Numbered from the stretch's first letter, positions 8,565 to 17,347 are shown. The stretch is 64,000 nucleotides of DNA from Polluticoccus soli (GCF_029269745.1 NZ_JARJHT010000002.1:744001-808000); one strand, 5' to 3'. The notes: generated by a model from the sequence alone, not told the origin. Made by a program: numbers and translations.

Positions 8565-9066
8565 GCCCGGACAAATTTTATTGCTGATACTGATACTATC
8601 GGTTGTTTTCGTGGCGTGCGAGCAGGAGCGTGATCCATGTTTGCAGCCGCGCACTGTATCGACGCGCATCCTATTCCAAAAAGCCTTGGAATCAGACACC
8701 GGCGTCATCGTAAGCGATTCTGCTTTGCCGAATGCCATTGTCGGCGTGCCAGATTCTCCGGGGAGGTTGATAATTGGTCAGACTGGGAAAAGGCTGACAT
8801 TATTACCCATAGTGCTTTCTCCTCATGCCGACAGTACCAGGATCTATATAATTCCTGATTCTGCAAAGACAGGACCATTCGATGTTGATACGGTAACGTT
8901 CTACTACCAAAGGCGCCTGGCTTTCATCTCCACAGCCTGTGGTTATACGTATCACTATTTCCTTAACGGTTTACGAACAACGAACAACAATATTGACTCG
9001 GCCATCATTACAACGCCCGACGTAAACGACAACGTAAATATCAGGCATGTTAAGATCTATTATTAG
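8557..9066 (+). CDS. DUF6452-like lipoprotein
   Basis: 169 residues with a lipoprotein signal (LILILSVVFVACEQE; Cys at about 21). The mature part is beta-rich, with a late motif VTFYYQRRLAFISTACGY that I recognise from the DUF6452 family of Bacteroidota, where an aromatic-rich strand and an S/R-x-ACGY motif recur. Function is not known. It overlaps the coiled-coil gene by 8 bp and the next gene by 20 bp, so the four genes from pheT on look like one transcript. Family call is from memory of the pattern. Confidence 0.6.
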   Translation: MIKPGQILLLILILSVVFVACEQERDPCLQPRTVSTRILFQKALESDTGVIVSDSALPNAIVGVPDSPGRLIIGQTGKRLTLLPIVLSPHADSTRIYIIPDSAKTGPFDVDTVTFYYQRRLAFISTACGYTYHYFLNGLRTTNNNIDSAIITTPDVNDNVNIRHVKIYY

Positions 9067-9763
9067 CATATTGCTTTTGCTATTATCGTTTGTGGCAACT
9101 GCGCAAGACGATGACGACAGCACCGACCAGGTGAGGGTTACCGACTCTTTCAGCCAGGTGCGGTTCGGCGTCGATATCGCTAAGCCTATCATGTACTCGT
9201 TTTCCGGTGACCGTAAGAGTATTGAATTGGAGGCAGACTATTTCTGGAAAAAAGAAATGTACTTTGCTGCAGACGGAGGATGGGGCACTTCCAGGTGGAG
9301 TGATACCTCGCTTAGCGTATCGTCCAGCAATGTCTTTTTAAAGGCAGGCATTAACAAGAGCATGTTGAGCAGGGTGCTTCCCAACGACTTCGATATGGCG
9401 TTTATTGGCTTTCGCTATGGCATCGCCTTTATCGATAGGGGAGATGCTTTATATCGTACACGCGACGCCTTCTGGGGAGAAACTATAGGCACGATTCCCG
9501 GCAAGAACATGACAGCACATTGGTTTGAGGCAGTAGCAGGAACAAAACTGGAGATCTTCAATGGCATCTTCGCAGGCTGGACCGCTCGTGCCAAATTCCT
9601 GCTCAATAAAACAGCATTTAGAACATTACCCCCGTCGTACGTCTCGGGCTATGGAGCGGGAGATAAGAATACAATATTCGACTTCAACTTTTACATCAGC
9701 TATGCTATGCGCTGGCGTCGCGGTCTAAAGAGTCCCGCTATTAACGTTGCTCCTGCGGAGTAA
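9047..9763 (+). CDS. DUF6048-like outer-membrane beta-barrel protein
   Basis: 238 residues with signal peptide (MLRSIISILLLLLSFVATAQ). The mature sequence shows barrel strands and motifs seen in DUF6048 proteins: VRFGVDIAKPI near the start, an MAFIGFRYGIAF strand, an AHWFEAVAGTKLEIF strand, and a closing FYISYAMRW. DUF6452 and DUF6048 genes are commonly neighbours in this phylum, and the 20-bp overlap here agrees. The pair may form an envelope complex; no substrate is known. Its 3' end overlaps the DUF58 gene on the other strand by 39 bp. Confidence 0.65.
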   Translation: MLRSIISILLLLLSFVATAQDDDDSTDQVRVTDSFSQVRFGVDIAKPIMYSFSGDRKSIELEADYFWKKEMYFAADGGWGTSRWSDTSLSVSSSNVFLKAGINKSMLSRVLPNDFDMAFIGFRYGIAFIDRGDALYRTRDAFWGETIGTIPGKNMTAHWFEAVAGTKLEIFNGIFAGWTARAKFLLNKTAFRTLPPSYVSGYGAGDKNTIFDFNFYISYAMRWRRGLKSPAINVAPAE

Positions 9764-11107
9764 CTCTTCAATGGCTTTCTCACGTTTCTGTATTTGCAAC
9801 CGGATAGGCGAGAACACCCATCTGCCGCGTAGTTTATTCAACCTGTCTTTCGGTGGCAGGAAGATCAATCTCTTTATCCAGTTCCAGGCAACGAAATGAC
9901 GGAATACTTTTGACAGTTTAACAAAATAGACCACAGTTCCGGCATCGCATTGCTCCAGTGTATTGGCGAGCTCATCGGGGTCTGTCAAGGAAGAGATAAC
10001 CAAAACAGTGCCTTGTTTTGCATTGAAGTATTGAAGCACCGACTTATCCGCATGCCAGTTACTGTTGCTGATGATGCGCGCTGCACGCTCATCGCGCGAT
10101 AAGTGTTCCGGTACATTGAACGACTGATCCGGTACATATTTCAACTCCCATTCTTTTTTAGCGAGTGTGTCATACACTGTCCACACACAATTCTTGTAGT
10201 AGTTCAGCATTTCCCTGAAATACCCTTCATTCAGCCACTGCGTTTTTACAGATGCATGAAACGACGCATAGAAATAAAGGTGCGACGCATACGGCTCGAA
10301 CATCTCGGGTATGCGCACCACCAGCTCCCTATTTTTGGCATATACTTTCCACACTATCCTCCGCACATCGTCGCCACTTTCAAAATCTTTATAGTTCAGG
10401 TATTCGCCTTCCACTCGTCGTAGCTGGTCTATGCGCACATCAAGCGTTTCTGTCTTTCTGGGAAATACATCGCGATCGTCGTCTTGGGCCAATACCGGTG
10501 GTTGATAAAAATGCCCGCTCACGGGCTGTGCCACAGCCAGCGAAAAAATGTGCAGCATGTCTTCAAAGTAGATAAAACCGCCCTTCAATTGATATTCCTT
10601 AACATCAGGCAAAGCCATTCTGCTACGACCTGTAATTGCAGCACGCCAGATGGTGTTCTCTTTTCGCTTGTTAGAAAGCAGGCTGAATTTATCTGTAAGC
10701 TGCCTGCCGTCATAGAACAACCTTCCTTTTATAAAACCCAATATCGGCCGATGTACTCCCTGCAGCAGTGCGTTCAGGTACAGTTTATTCTTCTTGCCAT
10801 TCTTTGTCTCGGTGGTGAAATCTACTTGTAACTGGTAGTGTTTATGCCGCTTCAACCACACGTAATGCAGCCAGCTGGCTATTGTACTCAGAATGGACAC
10901 ACCCACCAACACCACAATGAACCAAAAAGCCATTTTTCCCATCAGGATGATAAAAGGCCGGAAGGGAGCAGGATCTTCTTTAGGGGTAGGTTGGTATAAC
11001 AGTTTATAGGCAGCAAAAGCAGCCACCAGGCAAAGCAGCGTATTGAAGGTGAAGGGAACATATTGCAGCCCGTACCTGATGCGCCATCTGATCTCTTTCC
11101 AGTTCAT
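9725..11107 (-). CDS. DUF58 domain membrane protein
   Basis: 460 residues from the ATG at 11107 (MNWKEIRW); the open frame runs six codons further up only to a TTG. Two membrane segments near the N-terminus (about 18-35 and 50-75) are followed by a DUF58 domain with the hallmark GDDVRRIVWK near residue 250, preceded by RRVEGEYLNYKDF. DUF58 proteins usually sit with MoxR ATPases and von Willebrand proteins and help metal-cofactor or envelope functions, but no moxR gene is next to it here. Function unclear. It is convergent with, and overlaps, the DUF6048-like gene. Confidence 0.75.
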   Translation of the reverse strand: MNWKEIRWRIRYGLQYVPFTFNTLLCLVAAFAAYKLLYQPTPKEDPAPFRPFIILMGKMAFWFIVVLVGVSILSTIASWLHYVWLKRHKHYQLQVDFTTETKNGKKNKLYLNALLQGVHRPILGFIKGRLFYDGRQLTDKFSLLSNKRKENTIWRAAITGRSRMALPDVKEYQLKGGFIYFEDMLHIFSLAVAQPVSGHFYQPPVLAQDDDRDVFPRKTETLDVRIDQLRRVEGEYLNYKDFESGDDVRRIVWKVYAKNRELVVRIPEMFEPYASHLYFYASFHASVKTQWLNEGYFREMLNYYKNCVWTVYDTLAKKEWELKYVPDQSFNVPEHLSRDERAARIISNSNWHADKSVLQYFNAKQGTVLVISSLTDPDELANTLEQCDAGTVVYFVKLSKVFRHFVAWNWIKRLIFLPPKDRLNKLRGRWVFSPIRLQIQKREKAIEELLRRSNVNSGTL

Positions 11108-11277
11108 CGATCGTTTTAAAAACAATTGAATATAGCCAGTAAATACGAAAAACAGTTGTTAAAAGAACAGAATTCTTCCGTACAGCTGGCATGTTTTTAT
11201 AACCTGGTACCACACAACTGCAGGCGGTAGAAAAATGATGCGCGTGCGAGGAATTTTTTATTGAAAATCATCTTTTT

Positions 11278-12291
11278 ATGAAAGAACAGTTGGCCCACAA
11301 GGATACACACTCGCTCTATTTCGAGGTGGCCCCGCATGTCTGGGGAACAAAGGACATATTCGTGAACATGTACATGGTGCAAAATCCTGAGGACAGCTCA
11401 TGGGTATTGATCGACGCGGGACTTAAGTCTTCGGCGCCTAAGATCAAAAAAATGGCTGCAGAACTGTTTGGAGCTAATAGCAGGCCCAATGCCATATTAT
11501 TGACTCATGGACATTTCGACCATGTTGGATCGTTGAAAAAACTGGCCGACGAATGGGATGTGCCGGTGTATGTGCACTACCTGGAACTGCCTTACCTGAG
11601 CGGCAGATCGTCTTACCCGCCACCTGACCCGAAAGTGGGCGGTGGATTGATGTCACAAATATCGTGGATGTACCCGAAAAAGCCGATCAATGTAGAAAGC
11701 AGGCTTCATATACTACCACCTGACGGCCGGGTGCCCTTCCTGCCGGGTTGGGTATATATTAATACACCAGGACATGCACCGGGACATGTAAGTTATTTCC
11801 GCCAACGTGATAAAGTACTGATAGCTGGGGATGCTATTGTAACAACCAATGCCGAATCTGTTATGTCGGTAATGCTGCAAAAGAAAAAGCTTTCTGGTCC
11901 GCCAAAATATTTTACGTACGACTGGAATGCTGCGCGCATTTCTGTAAAGAACCTTTCGGAACTGGAACCGGCAATTGTGGCAAGCGGTCATGGCCAACCG
12001 CTGAGTGGTGACCAAATGCGCATTGATCTGACCAACCTTGCCGTTCATTTTAATGAGCTGGCAATACCGGAAAAAGGCCGTTACGTCGACGATCCTGCGG
12101 TGGCCGATGCCAGCGGTTTCAAATACATTCCGCCTAAACCAAGGGATAATATTATTGCCTACCTGGCAATAGGGCTGGGATTGATAGTGGCTGCCGGAGT
12201 GTACTTGCTGGCCTCTAAACACAAAAAGCCAAAAAGCTTCTGGAAAAGATTGCGTGATGAATATTTGCCTAAAAAATTAAGGGATGCATAA
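11278..12291 (+). CDS. Metallo-beta-lactamase-fold hydrolase with C-terminal membrane anchor
   Basis: 337 residues. The zinc-binding motif THGHFDH is near residue 79, followed by downstream ligands in NTPGHAPGHVSY and AGDAIVT, and a late SGHGQP. This is the glyoxalase-II/MBL layout. After the domain comes one transmembrane helix (about 295-315, LAIGLGLIVAAGVYLLA) and a basic tail, so it is probably tethered to the inner membrane with the tail and catalytic part in the cytoplasm, there being no signal peptide. Substrate unknown. The stop codon lies inside the loop of the terminator hairpin. Confidence 0.8.
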   Translation: MKEQLAHKDTHSLYFEVAPHVWGTKDIFVNMYMVQNPEDSSWVLIDAGLKSSAPKIKKMAAELFGANSRPNAILLTHGHFDHVGSLKKLADEWDVPVYVHYLELPYLSGRSSYPPPDPKVGGGLMSQISWMYPKKPINVESRLHILPPDGRVPFLPGWVYINTPGHAPGHVSYFRQRDKVLIAGDAIVTTNAESVMSVMLQKKKLSGPPKYFTYDWNAARISVKNLSELEPAIVASGHGQPLSGDQMRIDLTNLAVHFNELAIPEKGRYVDDPAVADASGFKYIPPKPRDNIIAYLAIGLGLIVAAGVYLLASKHKKPKSFWKRLRDEYLPKKLRDA

Positions 12292-12305
12292 GCATCCCTT
12301 TTTTT
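12279..12305. terminator. Bidirectional terminator overlapping a stop codon
   Basis: Stem AAGGGATGC (12279-12287) with GCATCCCTT (12292-12300), loop ATAA, then a T-run to 12305. The TAA stop of the hydrolase gene (12289-12291) is in the loop, so the last three sense codons form the stem. It also closes the convergent cvfB-like gene. Confidence 0.8.
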
Positions 12306-13140
12306 ATTCTTCCAATAGCTTGATACCTGTTTGGGTCAGCTCTATTTGCTTTTGTTTATATAGGGCACCAATGGTCATTTTAAATGTTTTCTTGCTCATT
12401 CCGAAGAAGTCGTAGATGTCTTCGGGGTCAGACTTGTCGTGGTAGGGTAGGTAGCCATCATTTTCTTTCAACAGGCGCAGTATTTTCTCCGCTTCGCCTT
12501 CTACCCTGCTATAGCCGCGCTCGCCTAAGGATACATCTATCTTGTTATCTTCTCTTATTGTCTTGATAAACCCTTTCTCTTTATCACCTATCTCAAGATC
12601 CCGAAAGACTTCGTTGTAATGTAATACGCCAAGGTGTTTATTGTTGATGATGACCTTATATCCTATGTCCGTTTTTTGATACACGAGCAGCTCCACCGAG
12701 TCATTTTCCTTAACCGTAAGATCATGGTTGCTTAGAAAACGTGAAATGCGTGCAGTAGCCGCAATACGGCCCGTTTGTTCATCTAAATACAGCCTTACCA
12801 GGTGGTATTGGCCAGGCTGCATGCGCAGCTCCTGTTGCGACAATGGTACGAAAAGGTCCTTCATCAGGCCCCAGTCAAGAAAAGCGCCGTGCTTGGAAGT
12901 GTCCACAACCTCCATCATGGCTATCTCATCTACTATAGCCTTCGGTTTTTGAGTAGTGGCAATGATCCGGTTCTCCGAATCATGATAAAGAAATACCTCT
13001 ATTTCATCTCCGTCTTTGACACCTTTGGGCACGAATCTCTTCGGCAACAGTATCTCTTCACCTTCACCGCCGTCGAGGTAAACGCCAAAATCAAGTTGTT
13101 TTATAACCCTCAGGTTATTAAACCTGCCAATTTCTGCCAT
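12304..13140 (-). CDS. CvfB/YitL-type S1 RNA-binding protein
   Basis: 278 residues. Tandem OB/S1-like domains fill about 1-215 (GVYLDGGEGEEILLPKRF; GAFLDWGLMKDLFVP; a third with GFIKTIREDNKIDVSL), and a winged-helix domain ends the protein (DIYDFFGMSKKTFKMTIGAL). That is the CvfB architecture, a conserved RNA-binding protein that affects virulence genes in staphylococci; its molecular target in Bacteroidota is unknown. It is the second gene of a probable operon, 5 bp after the cupin gene. Confidence 0.8.
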   Translation of the reverse strand: MAEIGRFNNLRVIKQLDFGVYLDGGEGEEILLPKRFVPKGVKDGDEIEVFLYHDSENRIIATTQKPKAIVDEIAMMEVVDTSKHGAFLDWGLMKDLFVPLSQQELRMQPGQYHLVRLYLDEQTGRIAATARISRFLSNHDLTVKENDSVELLVYQKTDIGYKVIINNKHLGVLHYNEVFRDLEIGDKEKGFIKTIREDNKIDVSLGERGYSRVEGEAEKILRLLKENDGYLPYHDKSDPEDIYDFFGMSKKTFKMTIGALYKQKQIELTQTGIKLLEE

Positions 13141-13145
13141 ATCTT

Positions 13146-13580
13146 TTAATGAAGTGGCGAAGGTATGTCTTTATTATTATTGTTTTCCCGGGTCATGGTC
13201 AGCAGGCAAACCGATTCCTGCTTGGCTTTTATCCGGAATGGAATGTGTTCGTGCAATACGACCATTTGCCCCCGGCTTAGCTCCACGGTATCACTTCCTG
13301 CAGAAAAGGCGATGTCGCCATCCAGCATTTGCAAGGTCATTACACCAGTCCCCTCAACGGTAGCAGGTGTTGTTTCGGTGCCGGCATGTAGCGCCATCAA
13401 TACGATCGTAAGTTGATCGGTTTTGAAAACGGTTATCGCGTTGCGATCATTTTTTTGCCACGATTCCTCCAACATCAACTGCTGTGTATAGGCATGCAAG
13501 TCGATAGGCACCATTGGCGCATCTATTGGACGTTCGCCCCAGGGACGATTTATCGTTGAGTCGTTATGCTTTACTTCCAT
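13146..13580 (-). CDS. Small cupin-domain protein
   Basis: 144 residues. The C-terminal two-thirds is a cupin barrel: TDQLTIVLMALHAGTETTP, then VMTLQMLDGDIAFSAG and LSRGQMVVLHEHIPFRIKA, the last being the usual second cupin motif. The first-motif metal ligands are mostly missing (only one His in LMALHAGTE), so it may not bind metal. The stop is 5 bp before cvfB on the same strand, suggesting cotranscription. Function unknown. Confidence 0.7.
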   Translation of the reverse strand: MEVKHNDSTINRPWGERPIDAPMVPIDLHAYTQQLMLEESWQKNDRNAITVFKTDQLTIVLMALHAGTETTPATVEGTGVMTLQMLDGDIAFSAGSDTVELSRGQMVVLHEHIPFRIKAKQESVCLLTMTRENNNNKDIPSPLH

Positions 13581-13654
13581 AAAACCGTTTTACTGAACTA
13601 TTCATATAAATATTGTTCCATTTCTGGTTCAGTATTAAAAAAGCATTAATTATC

Positions 13655-13703
13655 CAATTGTTAACGGTATTAACAATTGTTTAAAAACCGCAAATTATCT
13701 TTG
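13655..13703 (+). promoter_or_regulatory. Promoter -7 box with a 10-bp palindromic operator upstream
   Basis: CAATTGTTAA (13655-13664) and TTAACAATTG (13670-13679) are perfect complements with a 5-bp spacer. Sixteen bases later is TATCTTTG (13696-13703), an exact Bacteroidota -7 element. The palindrome overlaps where the -33 contact should be, as an operator would. It reads toward the 41-codon ORF at 13773. The rest of the 322-bp gap (13581-13902) shows nothing else. Confidence 0.5.
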
Positions 13704-13772
13704 AGCCCGGTTTGGTGAACGACACCTAGGAATATAAGCCGATAAGAAAGAGTGTATTGTTTACAAAATCAA

Positions 13773-13898
13773 ATGCTTCGCATGACCCCAACAAAGCTTG
13801 AAAGAGATTCAGCCTTAAAGAGCTTCTTTAAGACACTATTTCTCAGGATACTCAGGAGTATTTTTGAAACGAAAGACGAAGGCGCGGTAACACAATAG
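13773..13898 (+). CDS. Putative 41-residue small protein
   Basis: ATG at 13773, TAG at 13896-13898. The peptide is basic in the middle, with an amphipathic stretch (SALKSFFKTLFLRILRSIF, about 13-31) and an acidic end. It lies about 70 bp downstream of an exact TATCTTTG promoter with a palindrome, and it ends 5 bp before the convergent oxidoreductase stop. No ribosome site is obvious, but these are weak in this phylum. It could also be a small RNA with a chance frame. I do not recognise it. Confidence 0.35.
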   Translation: MLRMTPTKLERDSALKSFFKTLFLRILRSIFETKDEGAVTQ

Positions 13899-13902
13899 GT
13901 GG

Positions 13903-14913
13903 TTACACTTTTGTTGCTCCTTTATACATCTGCTCTATCATACGCACCACTTCACAGCCTTCGGCTGCGCTGGTCATTACAGCATGGCCGTAGTGAAGTA
14001 CATCTACAACATTCTGCACTACTTTATCGTGGTTGCTCATTGAGCCTTGGTATAAGCCGTAATTATTGGCCTTTGCGCTTATATTGATCTCTGGCAATTT
14101 CGCCGATTCCAGTTTCTGGTATTCTATCGTATTCAAGTACTGCCCACCAATTTTCACTGTACCTTTTTCCGCAAAAATGGTGATCGAACCTTCCATATTA
14201 GTTTCATACGAGCAGGTAGTAAAGTTGAAATTGATGATCGTACCGTTCTGTCCCCTCAACACAAAGCTGCCCGTGTCTTCCACTTCGGTATTATGCTGGT
14301 GCGCAAAATTGTGTATCCAACCTTCCACCGTCTCCACCTTGCCATTCAGGTAGTAAAGAATGTCAACAAAATGACTGAATTGCGTAAACAGGCAACCGCC
14401 GTCTTTGTCCTTTTTCCCGCGCCAGTCGCTCTCTGAATAATAGGCATCGCTACGGTTCCAGAAGCAGTTTACCTGCAACATGTATATCTCGCCTAATTGT
14501 TTTTCGACGATGAGCTTTTTAACGGCCTGCACCGGCGGGTTGTAACGATTCTGTTTTACTGCAAAGATTGTTTTGCCTGTCTTTTCGGCTGCGGCTATCA
14601 TACGCTCACATTCAGGTACGCTGATGGCCATTGGCTTTTCTACTACAGTATGCAAACCAGCTTCAAGGCCTTGTATGGTATGACGCTCATGCAGGTAATT
14701 AGGTGTGCAAACGCACAACACATCGGCCTGTACCGACGACAGCATTTCTTCAAGATTCGAATAAAAGGGAAGGCCTTCTGCCAAAGCTTCTTTGCTTGCA
14801 TCTATATCGCATACTGCCACCAGCTCCGTTGACGGATTTTGCCGGATATGTTCTGCATGCCGCCTGCCTATATTACCAAAACCAACTATCGAGAATCGTA
14901 TCTTTTCAGTCAT
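13903..14913 (-). CDS. Gfo/Idh/MocA family oxidoreductase
   Basis: 336 residues. The N-terminal Rossmann fold opens with FSIVGFGNIGRRHAEHI (NAD(P) binding). The EKPMA motif follows near residue 97, and KQNRYNPPVQ near 125 resembles the WlbA/WbpB branch that oxidises the 3-position of UDP-GlcNAc-type sugars. The C-terminal alpha/beta domain has the GGCLFTQFSHFVD sequence that supplies the catalytic His. A sugar-nucleotide dehydrogenase role is likely, but no other sugar-nucleotide genes adjoin it. It is the last gene of a three-gene unit, 28 bp after recQ. Confidence 0.85.
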   Translation of the reverse strand: MTEKIRFSIVGFGNIGRRHAEHIRQNPSTELVAVCDIDASKEALAEGLPFYSNLEEMLSSVQADVLCVCTPNYLHERHTIQGLEAGLHTVVEKPMAISVPECERMIAAAEKTGKTIFAVKQNRYNPPVQAVKKLIVEKQLGEIYMLQVNCFWNRSDAYYSESDWRGKKDKDGGCLFTQFSHFVDILYYLNGKVETVEGWIHNFAHQHNTEVEDTGSFVLRGQNGTIINFNFTTCSYETNMEGSITIFAEKGTVKIGGQYLNTIEYQKLESAKLPEINISAKANNYGLYQGSMSNHDKVVQNVVDVLHYGHAVMTSAAEGCEVVRMIEQMYKGATKV

Positions 14914-14941
14914 GTTGCCTCAAATGTATAAAACGGCGGCG

Positions 14942-16846
14942 CTATTTCGCTATGTACACCGACCCGTTAGCGCTCATTTTCAATTCGCCCTGGTCTACCA
15001 GCTCCCTTATCAACGCGGTTACTTCAGTTCTTATTGCAGCAGGGAAACTATCGGGTAACTGCTGCAGCGTAATGATATCGGGTTGAGCAGCCAGTTGCAA
15101 AATGCGCGCTTTTATTTCTTTAGTATTAACGGTCTGTTTCTTTTGTTGCTTCACCCGGCAGTTGTCACAATGCCCGCAATCATGATTGCTATACTCACCA
15201 AAGTAAGCCAGCACCATGCGCGTTCTGCACGCAGTTGCGGCTTCCAGGTAGGCGATCATGGCATCTAACCTCGTTTGATGCTGCCTCCTTAACATAGCTA
15301 TTCGCTGTATATTGATGATGAGATGCTGGCTGTCTACACGGTAATGATGGAAGAACAACTGGGGACCATCTTTGGGTTTGTTATACTCCAGCAAGCCATT
15401 TTTGTGCAGTTGCAGCAACAAGGCGTCAGTCTCTTCTTGTCTTCTTCTTACCTGTTTTGCTATCGCACCAATCCTGATGGCCGTAGGGTAGAGGAATATA
15501 GTTCCATACAATCGCAGCAGGGCAGTGGTGATCATGGCGGCCTCAGGATATCTCATCATAACCTGGTCCAGCTCTTCGCGTGTGCAAGTAAATTGTATGG
15601 TTGCGGGGCTAAACACTGCGTCGCTCATGGTCCACAAACCTTCCTGCTCCAACAATTTTAGAGCATACGACGCAGCAGTGGCCTCCAGCTTGAAGTATTT
15701 ACAAAACTCTGCGAGATCGAAATCAAAATACCGGTCAGGTTGTGTACCTATAGGTATCTGCAAGTATTCTACCACCGACTGGTAAACCTGTCTCAGGTAA
15801 TCTTCTTTAGGGAAACGTAGTTCAATACTTTCTTTCAGGTTGGCAATACCTGGCTTATTACTCAGTAGCAGAGAATACGAAGGTTTGCCATCCCTGCCTG
15901 CGCGACCGGACTCCTGGTAATATGCTTCAAGATGCTCTGGTATATCATAATGTATCACCGAGCGCACGTCCGGTTTATCGATACCCATACCAAAGGCGGT
16001 AGTAGCCACTATCACCCGCGATTCGTTTTCCATCCACGCGCGCTGGGCTTCATCACGCTTGTCCTTCGGCATGCCGGCATGGTAGGCAGTAGCAGCTACA
16101 TTATGTTGGATAAGAAACTTTGCCAATACCTCCGTTGCTTTGCGGCTCCTGCAGTAAACAATGCTGCAACCTTGCTGCTCCCGCAAAAACTGCAGCACAT
16201 CATTATTCCGACTCTCCGAATACCTAACCTCGTAAAAAATATTCCTCCGCTCAAAGCTTTGTGTAAAAACAGCAGGCGATGGCAATTGCAATTGCCTGGC
16301 AATATCCTGTTGTACCTCTGGCGTGGCAGATGCCGTTAATGCCAGCACGGGTACTTTAAACAGTTTTCTAAGGGCAGCGATCTTCAGATAATCAGGCCTG
16401 AAATCATGTCCCCACTGAGAGATGCAGTGCGCTTCGTCTACCGCAATAAAGCTAATATTGAACGATGGCAGATATTCCCTAAAAAGCTCCGTCTGCAATC
16501 GTTCCGGCGAAACGTACAGCAGCTTATATGGACCATGCAGCATGTTCTCCAGCACACGCTTCACGTCCACATAATACATACCGGCATGGATGCACTCCGC
16601 GAGAATGCCGCGTTTCTTCAGCTGTTCAACCTGGTCTTTCATCAGCGATATCAGCGGCGATATCACCAGGCAAAAGCCGTCGTGCATAAGCGCAGGCACC
16701 TGGTAGCAAACGGATTTTCCGGCACCTGTTGGCAAAAGGGCCAATGTGTCGCGTTGACTGAGTATAGATTCAATGATGTCGCCCTGCAGCGGCCTGAAGC
16801 CGTTGTAACCCCAATATTGTTTGAGTATTTGTTCTGCTGAGGGCAA
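14942..16846 (-). CDS. recQ: RecQ family ATP-dependent DNA helicase
   Basis: 634 residues. It has motif 0/I (GFRPLQGDIIESIL, LPTGAGKSVCYQ), the DEAH box (AVDEAHCISQWGHDFR), motif VI (YYQESGRAGRDGK), and a zinc-binding cluster near residue 545 (CGHCDNC with an earlier Cys in ACRTRM). It ends in a winged-helix-like segment with no HRDC domain, as in shorter RecQ proteins. It unwinds recombination intermediates. The only start that fits the family's N-terminus is a TTG at 16846; an in-frame stop lies 6 nt further up. It starts 6 nt after the upstream gene's stop, so it is probably coupled. Confidence 0.93.
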   Translation of the reverse strand: MPSAEQILKQYWGYNGFRPLQGDIIESILSQRDTLALLPTGAGKSVCYQVPALMHDGFCLVISPLISLMKDQVEQLKKRGILAECIHAGMYYVDVKRVLENMLHGPYKLLYVSPERLQTELFREYLPSFNISFIAVDEAHCISQWGHDFRPDYLKIAALRKLFKVPVLALTASATPEVQQDIARQLQLPSPAVFTQSFERRNIFYEVRYSESRNNDVLQFLREQQGCSIVYCRSRKATEVLAKFLIQHNVAATAYHAGMPKDKRDEAQRAWMENESRVIVATTAFGMGIDKPDVRSVIHYDIPEHLEAYYQESGRAGRDGKPSYSLLLSNKPGIANLKESIELRFPKEDYLRQVYQSVVEYLQIPIGTQPDRYFDFDLAEFCKYFKLEATAASYALKLLEQEGLWTMSDAVFSPATIQFTCTREELDQVMMRYPEAAMITTALLRLYGTIFLYPTAIRIGAIAKQVRRRQEETDALLLQLHKNGLLEYNKPKDGPQLFFHHYRVDSQHLIINIQRIAMLRRQHQTRLDAMIAYLEAATACRTRMVLAYFGEYSNHDCGHCDNCRVKQQKKQTVNTKEIKARILQLAAQPDIITLQQLPDSFPAAIRTEVTALIRELVDQGELKMSANGSVYIAK

Positions 16847-16852
16847 GCGCGG

Positions 16853-17320
16853 TTAGTTTGTGGCGTTGTCGACAAAAACAGGTTTCAGGCCATTCAGCCA
16901 AAGCTGTTTTTTTGCTTCGGGTTGTTTTTCCAAGTCCTGCAGCGACGGGCCTGCTATCCAAATCGTATCATTGAAACGTGTAGGTGCAAACAGGTGGAAT
17001 AGGGCAGAGATACCCAGTTGCTGCGGGTGAACGCCAAGAAGTACTACGTATTTTGGCTTGAGGGCATCGCGCAGCTGGTGCCAGGCGATAGCCTTCCCTT
17101 CCTCTACCTGTATGGTATTGTAATCGGTCTCTGTCAGCTTGCAGGCCTGCATCATTTTAGTTAGTTGCATCTCTGCGGCGCCACCTGCAGCATAGGCCGC
17201 GCACAAAACCAGGGTTTTCGCGACTTCGTTCACGGTTGCCGGCAGCTTCAATTCACTCCAGAGATCGTTGTATTCCTGGCTGATTATTTTGGATTCTATG
17301 ATATTCGGAAAATCGGTCAT
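16853..17320 (-). CDS. Conserved hypothetical protein upstream of recQ
   Basis: 155 residues from the ATG at 17320 (MTDFPNI); an ATG eight codons further up at 17344 is the alternative. No signal peptide or membrane segment. An N-terminal helical part (about 1-85) is followed by a compact alpha/beta part (KPKYVVLLGVHPQQLGI, then TIWIAGPSLQDLEKQPEAKK and LWLNGLKPVF). The second part has the look of a degenerate nucleotide-binding or glycosylase-like fold, perhaps a polymerase accessory protein, but I do not recognise the family. Its position 6 nt before recQ suggests a DNA-metabolism role. Confidence 0.6.
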   Translation of the reverse strand: MTDFPNIIESKIISQEYNDLWSELKLPATVNEVAKTLVLCAAYAAGGAAEMQLTKMMQACKLTETDYNTIQVEEGKAIAWHQLRDALKPKYVVLLGVHPQQLGISALFHLFAPTRFNDTIWIAGPSLQDLEKQPEAKKQLWLNGLKPVFVDNATN

Positions 17321-17347
17321 AACTGGGCTGTGCCTGCATTCCATTGA

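Noticed and set aside
14942-17320. RecQ-containing defence system
   Set aside because: recQ here is followed by a sugar oxidoreductase and preceded by a small hypothetical gene; no nuclease, methylase or other defence partner is present.
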